Source: Calonectria ilicicola (lineage: Eukaryota > Ascomycota > Sordariomycetes > Hypocreales > Nectriaceae). Taken from it: a DNA stretch of 64,000 bases. Below are positions 21,606 to 33,461 of the stretch, one piece after another. Each line of letters begins with the position of its first letter. Positions within the stretch are counted from its first letter, which is position 1. A program made the position numbers and the translations under genes. The stretch covers positions 3,968,001-4,032,000 of the forward strand of contig CP085827.1 of NCBI GenBank assembly GCA_020809705.1, read 5' to 3'. The notes under the pieces are model-generated. The model did not search any database. It was not told the DNA's origin and worked only from the letters and a program-made list of their open reading frames with translations.

Positions 21606-23190
21606 AATGTATTGTATGCAAGCTTGATTGTCAAAAATTAATTGAAATCGGGCGAGATTTAGCGTGCTACTTAAGTCACACTTGGGTTGCTGGTTGAGTC
21701 ACCTGTGAGCACGGTACCGACTGAATCATCTTGGACAACGCCGACATAGGAAGACTGTGCAGAATACTCATCATTCAATACGAGATCAGGGGAAATTTAT
21801 GAATTAATAATATATCTTGATTACAAATTGATTCAACTGTTGTTGTTCTTGATTGCGTGTTTCTCTAGGACACGTCCGCACTCGGTGATGGGTGAAAATC
21901 ATTGCCTTATATGTGCATTGACTCTGATTTTCGTGTCAACCGTATCTGCACATCATTTTGAAGAGTTTCAAAGCTACCATCTATTTATCCCTGGATTAGA
22001 GTACCCGCCCTATTGAGAAGTACTAGATACGGCGACAGTATACTACTTTACGCTTTCTTTGTGGCATGATTGTAAGTACTTTGAGTCCTCAAAGCATAAC
22101 AGCTGAATAAATAGTTTGCTAATTGTGCATGGAAACTTGACATAATTTTGTGGGGGGAAATGAATAGACATTAATATATTAATAATAATTAAATATTCGT
22201 AAATAATACGCCTAGGTTAAGAACAAGCTTCAGGTCCACTATTGTTCAACTTTTCGGTTTTGAATCTAAAGTCTACGCATAGCAGTGACAAAATTGTGTC
22301 TATCAATGCTCTAATACAAATGTCTTCAACTTGATAGCAATGCACATGTCTTACAAATGATCTCTATGAAGAGAGACGTTCGTCTCGAGGAACTAAAGCC
22401 AAACCTCCTTATCAGAGCCTTGGTGTACGCTTAAAGACTGAAGTGATTTGTATAAGCAGCAAGATAAAAGTAATAAAAGCATCACATCGAAACCATTCGT
22501 ATCATAAATCAGTAGATCATGGATCAAACAAAAATGCTCCAAGAAAATAAAAGCTAGATTGAATATAAAACATGGCTCAGCGATGTGTCTTAGTGGGTAG
22601 GTTCATCTTCAAATATCGGCCGGCATCGTCTCATGACCATCTCTTAATTTCAGCCAGAAAGCTACCTACGCAGTTAATCATTAGTTGGCACAGATACATT
22701 TGCGGCATGATGTTAGCGATTCAGCGCTCCGTTAAGCACCTGCCACTTTGGGATAAGCGAGTCCTGGGACAGAGGGGAAGAATTGATAGGGATCCCACAT
22801 TGCCAGCATATTTGGCTTCGGCTGGATTAAAGAGAGGGGCAAAGGCGAGTCAGCGGTTTTCAATTGCTTGGCAGAATGTCTACACATACTCGTCACACAT
22901 ATGCATTTCTTTTTCAGTCCAGCCAATAACATCAACAGAGAACCTCGGGAAGTGGTCATGTATCCAATAACTACGGAAGCATGAATAGCCCCGAGCCCGA
23001 GGCTGAGTCCGCTGGTGTCAAGTCCTAATTTTGGCTCGTATATAATATTCTGCATTGAAATTCTCCGCGGTTAGATATAGCACTTCCACATTGTACATTG
23101 ACTTCTTTTTAAAACATTACGGGATCATTATTTGAACTCTTCATCTTTTTTTCTTGATATTAAAGACCCTATCTACCCATTTTCCACAAC
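21606..23190. other. 1.6-kb AT-rich intergenic region
   Basis: This holds the promoters of the AsnRS gene (minus) and the GXWXG gene (plus). The central part, about 22060-22560, is strongly AT-rich with no open frame of note. Short frames at 22572-23055 overlap on both strands and are not convincing. A TATATAATA stretch near 23040 may belong to the GXWXG gene. No transposon ends were found. Confidence 0.55.
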
Positions 23191-23697
23191 ATGACTACAT
23201 TTGATCAGGCCGTAACCGCTGGCAAGGTCTCGCCAGAAGAGGCCATGGCAATCTTTGACTCTCTTGCCCCTGTCAAGCCGGAGGAAATAATAGGGCTGTG
23301 GAAAGGCGATTCATTTGAAACCGGTAACATATCCGACGGGGCACTAGTACGCTCTGGATGGTTCGGGAAGCGTTTCGTCGACGAAAATGCCGTCGATCCC
23401 TTAGTTTTCAACGCCAAAGACGGTGGGCGATTTGCGGTTGATCCTATCAAGGCCATGGCAGTAGTTGGGCAGGGAGCTTTTGTCCCTGATGTACAGTCAG
23501 AGGTTGAGACAAAAGACCCCAAGGCTCGCCTTCGAGTGGTTGAATATCGGGGCGTTTCGACTGCCAGCATGGTGTACAATGAGCTTCCTATTATCGACCA
23601 TTTCCACCAGGTGGATGATAACACACTTCTTGGTGTCATGGATAACCTCCAAATGCCTGGGCCACCTTTTTTCTTTGTTCTTCGACGCCAGTCTTAG
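23191..23697 (+). CDS. GXWXG/DUF4334 domain protein
   Basis: Single exon, 168 aa. The GXWXG motif is GLWKG at residues 35-39, in a segment (IIGLWKGDSFETG) that defines the GXWXG domain; the C-terminal half (RLRVVEYRGVSTASMVYNEL, then a HFHQVDDNTLLGVMD segment and FFFVLRR end) matches the linked DUF4334 domain. These small proteins occur in bacteria and fungi and have no established biochemical role that I know. No signal peptide is visible, so it is probably cytosolic. The ATG follows an A/C-rich leader (ccacaacatg). Calling it a lipocalin-like binding protein would be inference from the beta-rich pattern only. Confidence 0.88.
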   Translation: MTTFDQAVTAGKVSPEEAMAIFDSLAPVKPEEIIGLWKGDSFETGNISDGALVRSGWFGKRFVDENAVDPLVFNAKDGGRFAVDPIKAMAVVGQGAFVPDVQSEVETKDPKARLRVVEYRGVSTASMVYNELPIIDHFHQVDDNTLLGVMDNLQMPGPPFFFVLRRQS

Positions 23698-24538
23698 GGC
23701 GAGTCCACGAGTCTACCGCTTTGCGATGCAGAGCAGCTATTGCGGCTATTCGACGGTCTGGTTAGACGAGCCACACGATCGTCACCCGAAAGTCCATCAT
23801 ATGATAGCAAAAATCATCAATTTATCAATACATTAGCCTAGTTGGTGTACATATACACTATACATGCCACTTATTTTGACAAAAATGCAATCAAGATTTC
23901 CGATCGTTTGTTCTCTACAATGGTGACACGCCAGGATATGAAAAGTTGGCCTCAATATTGGAAGAAAGGAGAAACCCTTTTCAAATGATGTGGCTTGAGG
24001 AGATTAGAGACAACCATTAGCATAATATGGTCTTCTGTTTGATCACTGAATGCGCTATGTGAAAGGGTGGCGAATTATCGTTTAAATGGTTGGCTCTGAT
24101 CTAATGGTGCGAGTTAGAAAAGAGAGGTGTGAAGCAGTGTGAAAGACGTCATATAAGACCGCACGTTTAAAATTACATAGACCGTCGATAACAAAAGAAA
24201 ATAAAAAGAAGTTCTCTGAACAAAAATAAATATTTTTTTCATGGTTTTGCAACAAACTGGCACTTGTCATGGTTAACACCTTTGTAACAAGGTTCGGGGG
24301 TTGCTACCCTGTACCTATTTGCAATTTGAGGGCGGCGAGTGGATAACCCAGCCCCACCAAGATAACTGAGCATCTCGATCTTTTTTTGAATTTTGGAGGG
24401 GTACTCGGCAGCAGACAAGGATTCATTCACCCACACCAAGCGCTATTCGTGAGAAAATCAACACACTATTGCCTACGAACCTGCAACCCAAAGAAGCGAC
24501 TATAGTCTACGACCCGTCCATCGACGCCCGCCGCAACC
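23698..24538. other. Intergenic region upstream of ELP3
   Basis: 841 bp holding the 3' end of the GXWXG gene and the ELP3 promoter. It is AT-rich to about 24240, then becomes C-rich toward the ELP3 ATG. Only short unsupported frames occur. Confidence 0.5.
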
Positions 24539-26263
24539 ATGGCAACGGTTACAATGACGGCGACAACCTCGTCCAAGAAGAAGGGCGGGGCTGATCTCGC
24601 CCCCGAAAGCGAGCGCTTCATGCGATGCTGCGCCGACGTCGCCAATGTCCTGATCGAGGACCATGAGGCCTCAGCCAAATCAGGCCGTCCCCCGAAGGAC
24701 ATCAACCTCAATGCCCTGCGCAATAAGCTCTCCAAGAAACACAAACTTAAGGATATTCCGCCCCTCACAGCCATCATCGCCTCCATCCCCGAGCACTACA
24801 AGAAATACATCCTGCCCAAGCTCATCGCAAAACCTATCCGAACCTCGTCGGGAATTGCTGTCGTTGCAGTCATGTGCAAGCCGCATCGATGCCCTCACAT
24901 CGCATATACGGGCAACATTTGCGTCTACTGTCCTGGTGGCCCCGACTCCGATTTTGAATATAGCACCCAGTCCTACACCGGCTACGAGCCCACATCGATG
25001 CGAGCCATTCGCGCCCGATACGATCCATTTGAGCAAGCCCGAGGCCGTGTCGACCAGCTCAAGTCGCTGGGCCATTCTGTCGACAAGGTCGAGTATATCA
25101 TCATGGGTGGTACCTTTATGTCGCTGCCTGAGTCATACCGAGAGGAGTTTATTGCCCAGCTTCATAATGCCCTGAGTGGTTACCAGACGACAAATGTCGA
25201 CGAGGCCGTCGAGGCTGGTGAGATGAGCAACATCAAGTGCGTCGGTATCACTATTGAGACACGACCTGATTACTGTCTACAACCTCATCTTACTGATATG
25301 CTGCGATATGGCTGCACTCGCTTGGAGGTTGGTGTCCAGTCGCTCTATGAGGATGTGGCCCGAGACACAAATAGAGGTCACACTGTTGCCGCTGTTGCCG
25401 AGACTTTTTGTTGGGCCAAGGATGCCGGATACAAGGTCGTTAGCCACATGATGCCTGACTTACCTAATGTCGGCATGGAACGTGATATCGACCAGTTTAG
25501 AGAGTACTTTGAGAACCCGGCATTCAGAACTGACGGTCTCAAGATTTACCCCACACTCGTCATTCGAGGCACTGGCTTGTACGAGTTGTGGCGGACAGGC
25601 CGATACCAAAACTATACCCCCAACGGTCTGATTGACCTGGTCGCCAGAATCATGGCTCTTATTCCCCCATGGACCCGTATTTATCGTGTCCAGCGAGATA
25701 TTCCCATGCCCCTGGTTACATCTGGTGTGGAAAACGGCAACCTGCGAGAGCTGGCCTTGGCCCGAATGAAGGACTTTGGAACAACTTGCAGAGACGTGCG
25801 AACTAGAGAAGTCGGTGTGAATGAGGTTAAAAACAAGATTCGACCCAACCAAATTGAGTTGGTGCGGAGAGACTACGTCGCCAACGGCGGCTGGGAGACG
25901 TTCCTCGCCTACGAGGACCCTAAGCAGGATATCTTGGTCGCCTTGTTGCGATTGCGCAAGTGCACAGAAAAGTACACCTTCCGAGAGGAGCTCACTGGTC
26001 AGCCCACCAGTATGGTGCGAGAGCTTCACGTCTATGGTACTGCTGTGCCCGTTCACGCCCGTGACCCACGCAAGTTCCAGCACCAAGGTTTCGGAACATT
26101 GCTGATGGAAGAGGCCGAGAGGATCGCCCGTGAGGAGCACGGAAGCGACAAACTAAGTGTCATTTCTGGAGTTGGTGTGAGGAGCTATTACAAAAAGCTG
26201 GGTTTCTGGCTGGACGGGCCCTACATGAGCAAATGGCTCGATGGCCGACCACAGGAGGCTTAG
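24539..26263 (+). CDS. ELP3: Elongator complex catalytic subunit Elp3
   Basis: Single exon, 574 aa, normal length for the family. Elp3 is the catalytic subunit of Elongator, which adds carboxymethyl groups at C5 of wobble uridine in tRNAs in the cytoplasm. The radical SAM domain shows its Fe-S cysteines at Cys118, Cys128 and Cys131 ([14 protein letters not shown]), followed by [18 protein letters not shown] and later ETRPDYC and LEVGVQS. The C-terminal acetyltransferase domain (about 420-570) has [17 protein letters not shown] for acetyl-CoA binding and ends [15 protein letters not shown]. The sequence is highly conserved along its whole length. A long C-rich leader precedes the ATG. The next gene downstream is on the same strand but separated by 357 bp, so it is an independent transcript. 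Confidence 0.98.
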   Translation: MATVTMTATTSSKKKGGADLAPESERFMRCCADVANVLIEDHEASAKSGRPPKDINLNALRNKLSKKHKLKDIPPLTAIIASIPEHYKKYILPKLIAKPIRTSSGIAVVAVMCKPHRCPHIAYTGNICVYCPGGPDSDFEYSTQSYTGYEPTSMRAIRARYDPFEQARGRVDQLKSLGHSVDKVEYIIMGGTFMSLPESYREEFIAQLHNALSGYQTTNVDEAVEAGEMSNIKCVGITIETRPDYCLQPHLTDMLRYGCTRLEVGVQSLYEDVARDTNRGHTVAAVAETFCWAKDAGYKVVSHMMPDLPNVGMERDIDQFREYFENPAFRTDGLKIYPTLVIRGTGLYELWRTGRYQNYTPNGLIDLVARIMALIPPWTRIYRVQRDIPMPLVTSGVENGNLRELALARMKDFGTTCRDVRTREVGVNEVKNKIRPNQIELVRRDYVANGGWETFLAYEDPKQDILVALLRLRKCTEKYTFREELTGQPTSMVRELHVYGTAVPVHARDPRKFQHQGFGTLLMEEAERIAREEHGSDKLSVISGVGVRSYYKKLGFWLDGPYMSKWLDGRPQEA

Positions 26264-26620
26264 AGGAAATGCGGATAACATTACACAAAGGCATGGAAGA
26301 ATTGGAGATACCTCATGGCGGGGAAAACTGAATGAATTTAGATATGGCGCAATTGGGTCATGGTAGTACGAGTTACGGCGACTTGAATAAAAAGAATCAT
26401 CTCATTTGACACCACACTTATGTTTTCCTCTCCTCTCATATCCATGTCTCGGGCGGATATACACACCCTTGTAAATGGATTCCCTGTTGGGAAGATCGCG
26501 GGGTTCACTATCTAAGCCCGTATCCTGCTTATCATTCATTCCAGCAAAATGACCCCGCCATTTGTTTTGCTTTGCTTTCATGAATTTGTCTCAATTTAGT
26601 TCCCCTCAGCCTTGAACAAG
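26264..26620. other. Intergenic region between ELP3 and the amidohydrolase gene
   Basis: 357 bp on the shared plus strand, holding the ELP3 3' end and the amidohydrolase promoter. A pyrimidine-rich stretch lies at about 26420-26450. Nothing else was seen. Confidence 0.5.
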
Positions 26621-28006
26621 ATGACTAAAATTCCCGCTGCCCAGCCTTTCGCTTCTCCTTTGGTCGTGGACCGCCATAACAGCATTTTGACCATCCCCGA
26701 GGATATAATCAAGCCGTGGAAATTGCCGCCTCAAAAGGTGTACATTTTTCGAAACGCTAATGTGGTCGACGTGGCCACTGGTTTGATCATTCATGGCGTC
26801 GCCGTGAAGATTTCGGGTGGCTTGATCGAGTCTGTGGGATTGAATGTGCTTGCATCCGTGGGCGATGTGGTTGTTGACCTGGAGGGCAAGTATCTATGCC
26901 CAGGACTCATTGATTGCCACATTCACATAACCTCGGTTCCTGGAGATGACGGCCTCAACGGTAGCACATACGGAACTGACCCTGCAGTTTCCTACTTTCG
27001 ACAGCCTTATGTTTGCGGGCAAATAATTTCCAAGGGCTTCACAACTCTTAGAGATACTGGTGGCGCCACGCTAGCGCTCAAAGAAGCCATTGAAGACGAT
27101 GTGTTTCCGGGACCGAGAATGTTTATTGCAAACAAGGCGCTTTCGCAAACTGGAGGCCACGGAGACCGCAGGGGAGCACACGATCATCAGAAATGCTGTG
27201 GAGATGTCGGTGGTCTGTCTACAGTTGTCGATGGCGTATCGGAATGTATCCGTGGTGCTCGGGACCAGCTCCGTACCGGCGCCGACTTTATCAAGATCAT
27301 GGTTGGAGGAGGCGTTGCATCTCCCACTGATAGGATCGAAAACACGCAATTTACAAGGGCAGAGATCCAAGCCATCTGTGAAGTTGCAGAGAGCTATGGG
27401 ACATATGTTACAGCCCACGCTTATACGCCGAAGGCAATCCGGCACGCCGTGGACAACGGGGTTCGAGGCATAGAGCACGCAAACTTTATTGACAGCGAAA
27501 CGGCTGAATATATGGCACAGAAAGGCATCTGGCTCACCCCAACACTTGTTGCTTACGCTGCAATGGGTTCTGATAAATATGCGGGCTTCCTCCCTCCAAC
27601 TAACCTGGAAAAGAACCGCCAGATGCTGAAGCGAGGTCTGGAGTCGCTGCGGATCGCACACGAAGCTGGAGTTACGATATGCCATGGGTCTGATTTACTA
27701 GGACCGCTGCAAGCAGAACAAAGCAGAGAGTTTGGGATCCGTTCGCAGGTGCTGAGCAGCAAGACGGTTCTTCAGGGTGCAACACTAAATGCCGCTAAAA
27801 TGCTAGGACAGGAAGGCTTTTTGGGACAGGTCAAATCTGGATTTGCGGCGGACCTTCTTGTCCTAAACAAGAACCCGCTGGATGATGTCTCTATTCTGGA
27901 TGAACCTGAAAAGAGCGTTCTGGTTGTTATTAAGAATGGGCGGGTCTACAAGAGCCGGTGTTCTGCGCTACCCGAGGATGTAAAGCCGGGAAATGGGCTT
28001 ATTTAG
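26621..28006 (+). CDS. Amidohydrolase-superfamily metal-dependent hydrolase
   Basis: Single exon, 461 aa from the ATG at 26621 (MTKIPAAQPF). The full binuclear metal centre of the superfamily can be read: His100 and His102 (DCHIHI), a Lys225 that is usually carboxylated (DFIKIMVGGG), His266 (TAHAY), His286 (GIEHANF) and Asp358 (HGSDLLG). The ends form the small beta-sandwich (NVVDVATG...VHGVAVKISGG at the start, LVLNKNPLDDVSIL near the end). It is closest to the imidazolonepropionase-like/dipeptidase branch, which includes peptidases and the fungal ochratoxin-degrading amidase; substrate is not predictable, but cleavage of an amide bond is likely. No signal peptide is visible, so an intracellular location is expected. 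Neighbouring ELP3 is unrelated in function. Confidence 0.92.
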   Translation: MTKIPAAQPFASPLVVDRHNSILTIPEDIIKPWKLPPQKVYIFRNANVVDVATGLIIHGVAVKISGGLIESVGLNVLASVGDVVVDLEGKYLCPGLIDCHIHITSVPGDDGLNGSTYGTDPAVSYFRQPYVCGQIISKGFTTLRDTGGATLALKEAIEDDVFPGPRMFIANKALSQTGGHGDRRGAHDHQKCCGDVGGLSTVVDGVSECIRGARDQLRTGADFIKIMVGGGVASPTDRIENTQFTRAEIQAICEVAESYGTYVTAHAYTPKAIRHAVDNGVRGIEHANFIDSETAEYMAQKGIWLTPTLVAYAAMGSDKYAGFLPPTNLEKNRQMLKRGLESLRIAHEAGVTICHGSDLLGPLQAEQSREFGIRSQVLSSKTVLQGATLNAAKMLGQEGFLGQVKSGFAADLLVLNKNPLDDVSILDEPEKSVLVVIKNGRVYKSRCSALPEDVKPGNGLI

Positions 28007-28539
28007 TAACCGAAAAGCATGTCCATAGAGTATTAGAGCACAAAATTAAAAACCGGATATAGAGTCTGATTTGGAGTTGTCAAGCTCGGCCTCGTGATCC
28101 GATATGTAATGCGGGAGGGCTCGGATCGGCCCCGGGCGCGCGGCTTAACCAAGGTTTTCGGTGTAAGCGCCAGGCAGCCCAGGTTGATTAACCGGGCCTT
28201 GCAACAACGATGCTTTTTTAAACATTTGGTCTAGGATCTATTGTAAATATGAAGAATAAGGTAATATAATACCGAGGTATAAACAGAAAAAAATCAAGAA
28301 AGAAAAAGGTGCCCCAAAAAAACAGTCAGGCTCCCGCTAAAGTGATCTTGTGATGACGCAGTCAGCTGGCCTCAAGCCTCAGGACGTTTGACAAGAAGCC
28401 GAAAGTATGCGGCATTCACAACCCGCTATTGGCCCCAGGCCCGCTTAGTCATGCGCCAGCATCAACGTTTCGTCTGGGTATCGCCTCGAAGGATTCCCTT
28501 CCTCCCGCCCTCAACTCTTCACGATGAGTCGTCAACGTC
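28007..28539. other. Intergenic region upstream of the mitochondrial carrier gene
   Basis: 533 bp. A GC-rich patch at about 28120-28150 interrupts AT-rich sequence; A tracts lie near 28290 and 28315. No gene or clear repeat was found. Confidence 0.5.
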
Positions 28540-29877
28540 ATGTCGGTCCGTCGAAATGACGCCCCAGATTCGCAAACCGGCGTCCTCCCGGTGATGCCCG
28601 GGGATGCCCTCCCGGACCGCCACCCGCGCAGCAATGCCGCAACCGCCGCCTCGGCCGCCGGCGTCCGCGCCTTGAGCGCCCAGGTCGTCGCCTTTTACTT
28701 TCGAGCCCCAGCAAAGGCCTTTTTCCGCACCCGTGTCGACTATCTTGCTTATGCCCGCGTCGTCCACCAGGCCCAGACGCGCATCCTGATGAACGCTGTG
28801 GCGGCCGACACCTCGTCCTCGCGCCTCTCCCAGCTCATGCACCAGGCCTGGCTGCTGGCCAGGAGCACAACCCCGGGCGTCCTGACGTCTGCTATTAAAT
28901 CCCAAGGATGGGGCATAGTGCCTCACCAGATTCTGCCGCCGCTCATTGCCAACATTGGCGTGGGCGCCGTCCTGTACACTAGTTATCTCCAGATCCTCGC
29001 CCGCTTTCACGAGGAGACTGGCCAAGCGAGAAAGCGAGTCTACCCTCCCCCTCAACCAGCCCACACCTTTGCCGCCGGGTTCCTCGCTGGAGGCCTGCAG
29101 AGCGTAATAGCCGCACCGCTGGATGCCCTCCAGGCCCGGTACGACCACCGTGACTTGATGCCCAACGACGGGAGCAGCAAGGCCCGGAGCATGTGGAGCT
29201 TTGGTGCCGAGAAGCTCCGTGAGATTGGTCTGCGGGGCATCTTCGCCGGCTGGGGCCTCTCCTTTCTCAAGGACAGCCTGGGCAGCGCCATCTTCTTCAG
29301 CACCTTTGAGTACGTCAAGGCTCAAGGCTACTACCGCTTTGTGACCTGGTACTATGGCGGCCTCGACGAGGATATTGTCGACGTGCTCGCCATGAAGCGC
29401 CCGACCCACAACCACCCGGAGCCGGGCCACATCTTCATCCGCCCTCACTACGCTCTGGAGCCCATGTTTCTGCTCCTGGGCGGCCTCAGCGCCTCCTTTA
29501 CCCAGCAGGTGCTCCTCCACCCCCTGACGCACTTTCAAGTCAAGCACTGGGACCACCTCGAGGAGCTCGACGCCAAGGCCGTGAAGCTGCGCCAGGCGGC
29601 CGTCACCAACCCGGACAAACCCCACCGGCGCTGGCGCATGCTCCGGGCCTACTACCACGCGTATCAAGAGTCGTACGCTGTGTGCGCTGCCGAGGCCGCT
29701 TCCGAGGGTCTGTCACTCACTCGATGGCTCTACCGCGGCTTCTGGTGGAACGCTATCCGCCAGGTGCCGAGCACGAGCGCGGGGCTCATCATCTTTGAGT
29801 TGATTCGGCGCAAGTACGGGTTGGGAATGGAAGAGGTGCGGATTAACAAGGACGGCTATGATATCCTGCTACACTAA
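28540..29877 (+). CDS. Mitochondrial carrier family protein
   Basis: Single exon, 445 aa, longer than the usual ~300 because of an N-terminal extension and a loop of ~80 residues. Carrier-type signatures are PLDALQARY near residue 193, preceded by AGFLAGGLQSVIAA, and a weaker HPLTHFQVKHW near 327, preceded by LGGLSASFTQQ; a third repeat ends GFWWNAIRQVPSTSAGLIIFE. Such proteins sit in the inner (sometimes outer) mitochondrial membrane with six helices and move metabolites. The PxDxxxxR element is complete only in the first clear repeat, so this is a divergent carrier of a fungus-specific type; the substrate cannot be inferred. The long open frame on the opposite strand (28519-29667) is its antisense shadow in GC-rich coding sequence. 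Confidence 0.85.
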   Translation: MSVRRNDAPDSQTGVLPVMPGDALPDRHPRSNAATAASAAGVRALSAQVVAFYFRAPAKAFFRTRVDYLAYARVVHQAQTRILMNAVAADTSSSRLSQLMHQAWLLARSTTPGVLTSAIKSQGWGIVPHQILPPLIANIGVGAVLYTSYLQILARFHEETGQARKRVYPPPQPAHTFAAGFLAGGLQSVIAAPLDALQARYDHRDLMPNDGSSKARSMWSFGAEKLREIGLRGIFAGWGLSFLKDSLGSAIFFSTFEYVKAQGYYRFVTWYYGGLDEDIVDVLAMKRPTHNHPEPGHIFIRPHYALEPMFLLLGGLSASFTQQVLLHPLTHFQVKHWDHLEELDAKAVKLRQAAVTNPDKPHRRWRMLRAYYHAYQESYAVCAAEAASEGLSLTRWLYRGFWWNAIRQVPSTSAGLIIFELIRRKYGLGMEEVRINKDGYDILLH

Positions 29878-30474
29878 AGCGAGCATCTGGGTGGGCAATG
29901 GCGTTGTGAGAGGTTACTTACTACACTGTATATACGATAGACTTTACTCCTCTTTGGTTCTCCCTTTTTTTTTTTTACATTGGACGATATAGAACCATCA
30001 GCTCTCATGCATGGATAGAAACGAAAGCCCAATGGCTACTCTTCTCATTTCAATATACTGGCCCGTTTGCGCCTCAATAAAACACATGAACCAGCCCCTT
30101 TTCCAAGTCTCATCTAGAGAATCAAGTACAAGGTGAAATCACAATTGGGAGAAGAAGAAAAAGAAAACATAATAAAATGGCGGTGCAAGAAAAAAATATA
30201 TCGTCAATTCCTAAAAGTCCTCCCATTCCGCCGCTCCTCACAGTCTTGCCACCGTTTACATATCGCAGACAAGGCAGACCACTCCAAATCCACCCAACCT
30301 ACCTTACCGTCCCCGCCCCCTCCCAAAGAACCGTGCAAGATCCTTAAACTCCATTTGCAAAACCAAAAACACTACATCCAGATGTACGCGTCAGAGGTCC
30401 CACCCGAAACCTATCCGTTTCCATGCCGTTGGTCGTGTCGTGTCGTTGACAGCCCTGTTCTACCGATGTGTCCT
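29878..30474. other. Convergent 3' region, carrier and CCR4 genes
   Basis: 597 bp between stop codons on opposite strands. It has a T tract near 29967-29976 and A-rich sequence near 30160-30200. The open frame from 30133 runs into CCR4 antisense and is not supported. Confidence 0.55.
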
Positions 30475-32636
30475 CTAGCCACGCGAGTTAGAGGAGCCGC
30501 CGCCAAAGTCGGGTTCCCGGTCAGGATGGTGCTTCTTTTCCTTGCGGCCCTTGATGACAAATTCGGACGCAATCTGGATGTGGTCGGCAGGGAAGTGCCA
30601 GTTGGGGAATGCGGGCACGCGCTTCAGATATTCGGGATCAGGGGGCCCAAGGACATCCATCACTTCGAGGGTGTTGGTCGAGTACCAGATGTAATCAATA
30701 ACATCTGCAAAACCTGGGGTGTAATTCGTAAAAGGTAGCTCATCGGCAGTGTGCTTGGTGTGGGCGTAGGAGTCTCGGAGGCTAAAGGGATGCTCAATGC
30801 CGTCTCGGGTGAAGCTACCGTACTGGAAGTTGCTGAGTTCAAGATGATCGGGAGGAACGCGGCCCATTGACATGAGCTCGTATACTGACGAGTCCTCAGT
30901 CGAGTTAAAGTCACCGCATACAAGTAGGGGGATTTCGGTGTTTGTGCGGTACTCCTGGCTCGGCGCCGGTTCAGCTTGGGGAGGAGGAGGAGCATCGCCC
31001 TCGTCTCCCGGAAGCACAATCATCTTCTTGTCTTTGACGGCCGGCCATCTGGCGTACTTTTCGGCCAGCTTTGTAACATGCTCCATCAAGATACCAGTTT
31101 GAATGACCTTGACATCCGCCAAGGCCGAGTCCCAGGTCAGATGGACGTTGACAAGTATGATGCGCGCTCCAGTTAGACGGGATTCGAAGAAACAGATGAC
31201 GGCAATGTTGTCCTTGGGCATCACACGATTGAAGACGTCATGCTGGTTCTTCATATCGGGCCGGTTAATGGCAATCGTTGCAAATTCAATGAGCTGTTTG
31301 TCAAGCAAGATGAATTTGCTCTGCTTGTAAAAGACAGCGCATCCATCAACAGACTGGGCGTCCTTTTCTGACATGGTCTTGGCGCGAGACTTGGGCCAGT
31401 GGACACCCTTGTAGTCCATCTGCGCCAACTCAGGGCTGAAATCCTCCTTGAAGGCTTCTGTGGAAACCTCCTGCAGGGCAAGGAAATCTGCGTCTCTAAT
31501 ACGGAGCTCCTCTAGAATACAATCCTTTCGGTACTCCCAGTTTAGGGCACCAGACGGCGTGTATCCATACGTCTGTTGGGTGGCATATTTATCACATAGG
31601 ATATTCCAAGAGAAGACCTTGATCTTTTCCAAGTTAGAAGCAACGTCTTCCTGGATAAGGATTTCTTTTCGGGGGGAAGGAGGTAGAGGAACTGCACAAT
31701 GTTAGTGTGTCACTTTGGTAAAAAAATGATTTGAAACATACTCTGGGCGTTTTCTCTGAGGGCACTGATCAAGCTCTTGGTACCCTTCTCCATGATTTCC
31801 TGCTTCACATTGGGCTCAAGTGGGTTACCCTCAATGCCGATCATCTCCAAGAGGTGGAGCGAGCCGAGCTCAAAGGGCAATTCTTGAATGTTGTTGTTGA
31901 ACAGCAAGAGCTGCTTGAGGTAGGTACACATGCCAATCTCCGGAGGAAGCTCGGAAATCTGGTTGTAGGAAGCATCGAGGTGGCGCAGTTGTCGCAGCTC
32001 ACCAATCTCCTTGGGCAGGCGGGTGAGCTTGTTGGAAGCAATGTAGAGTTCATTCAGAAATTGATACTTGAACAGTTCCGGGGCCAAGTTGCGAAGGCCC
32101 TGACCACTCATATCCATATTGTGCCAGTCCTGTCGCTTCGTGTCCTTCTCAATTGGTTGCGGCCTCCTTCTGTCAGCCGGGTCGTTCTCGCCATCCGCTT
32201 GGGTTCGTCCAGTAGTGGGGGGAGGGCCGCCAATGCCTCTGTTTTCCGACGCCTTGAGCCTAGCATAGTAGTGCGGTTGTTGTTGATCGGTCATGGCGGC
32301 GTGAGCCCGCTCTGCTTCCTTGTGCATGCGCAATTGCTCCTGCCACATTTCATTCTGGGGGCCCTGACCACCGCGTGCCGCTGCGGAGTGGCCATTCTGA
32401 AGCGCGTTTGCGTTGAAGGGAGTTGAATTGGAGAGTACGCCTGAGGTGAAAGAGGTGTGGTGGCTGAGGCCGTTCGTGTTGGGTAGTCCGTGATCGTGCT
32501 GAAGTCCTTGGTGATGCTGAGCTTGAGATGGGTGTTGGTGTTGCGAATGCTGATAGTTGTAGAGCAAGTTCGGAATACCTCGCCCGGCACCATTCAGCCG
32601 GGCATTATGCCCCTGCTGATGGTTCTGGGAATACAT
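30475..32636 (-). CDS. CCR4: Ccr4, deadenylase of the CCR4-NOT complex
   Basis: Two exons on the minus strand, 31742-32636 and 30475-31691, with a 50-nt intron (GTATGT donor, GTGCAG acceptor); 703 aa. Ccr4 removes poly(A) tails in the cytoplasm and binds the Not1 scaffold through Caf1. The N-terminal ~100 residues are rich in Gln, His and Asn (QHSQHQHPSQAQHHQGLQ). Leucine-rich repeats follow (about 175-290; LNELYIASNKLTRLPKEIG, LRHLDASYNQISELPPEIG), the Caf1-binding surface. The exonuclease-endonuclease-phosphatase domain starts at IKVFSWNILCDKYAT in exon 2 and shows LALQEV, the Mg-binding CGDFNSTEDS motif and the C-terminal FPADHIQIASEF. The order LRR then EEP separates true Ccr4 from Nocturnin-like relatives. 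Transcribed away from a long, C-rich upstream region. Confidence 0.97.
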
Positions 32637-33461
32637 GCCGGCAGGTACTTAGGTGCTCAGTGTCGCGTCGTTCCGGAGGAGGGGAGGGATAATTGATGGG
32701 CGCCGGCGAGCAGCTCGGCTGGGAAAGATGGGCGTCTTCAATGTTTACGTATGGAGGGAGAATTGTGTATGGTAAAACCGTTCCAGCCTATGTCGTTCAT
32801 CGGCCGTGGCGAGTTGGGGAGCAAAGGTCGAGGCTGGTCGGTGGGGGGTTGATGGGTAAGCGCGGAGTCGATTGGCGCCTCACCCAAGGTTCAAGCGTAA
32901 GGACGAGAGGGGTAGCTCGCGTCTACGCATGAGCCCGTCGACGGAAACCTCTCTTCGTGATGCTATATCCCGGAGCGGGAGCGGGAGCGCGGGCTGTCGG
33001 TGGTGTTGTCGGCGGCAGCAGCTCGAGAGCTCATGAAAAAGGTCGATATGGGTTGGGCTAGTGACAAGGAGGCTGGGGTAGCCGTGGAGCCAGAGAGCGG
33101 GGGTTAGAGTAGGCGATTTACTGTCGGCGAGGCTGATGCAATGGTGTCCTGCAGGTCCAACTGACGGGCGCAAGACGTTTTGCTGGAGTCGAAGGAGACC
33201 TGGGGTGAGCGAGGGAGCTGGTTAGCCAAAGCTTTGAGGCAAGACATGGCGAGAGGGGATCCAATCGCGACACGTTGCGTCGGGGTAACGCCGGAGGGGG
33301 AGGTACACACAGAAAAGAGCGAGCGCAACAGGGCAATAATCACTAAAGATTCAACCGATACTTGGACAGAACGATAAATTGTCGATATTACGGCTCCAAC
33401 GTCACGGCTTTGGAATACGTATCTCGGCGTGGTAAGGTCTCTGAGTCTTCTACATCTGTGG

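Noticed and set aside
21606..23190. RIP-mutated transposon in the AT-rich gap
   Set aside because: AT content is high locally, but no terminal repeats or transposase remnants could be read.
25460..26140. 226-codon minus-strand frame
   Set aside because: Antisense to the highly conserved ELP3 coding sequence.
28519..29667. 382-codon minus-strand frame
   Set aside because: It is antisense to the mitochondrial carrier gene; the long opening reflects GC-rich third positions.
31731..32426. 231-codon plus-strand frame
   Set aside because: Antisense to the CCR4 leucine-rich-repeat exon.
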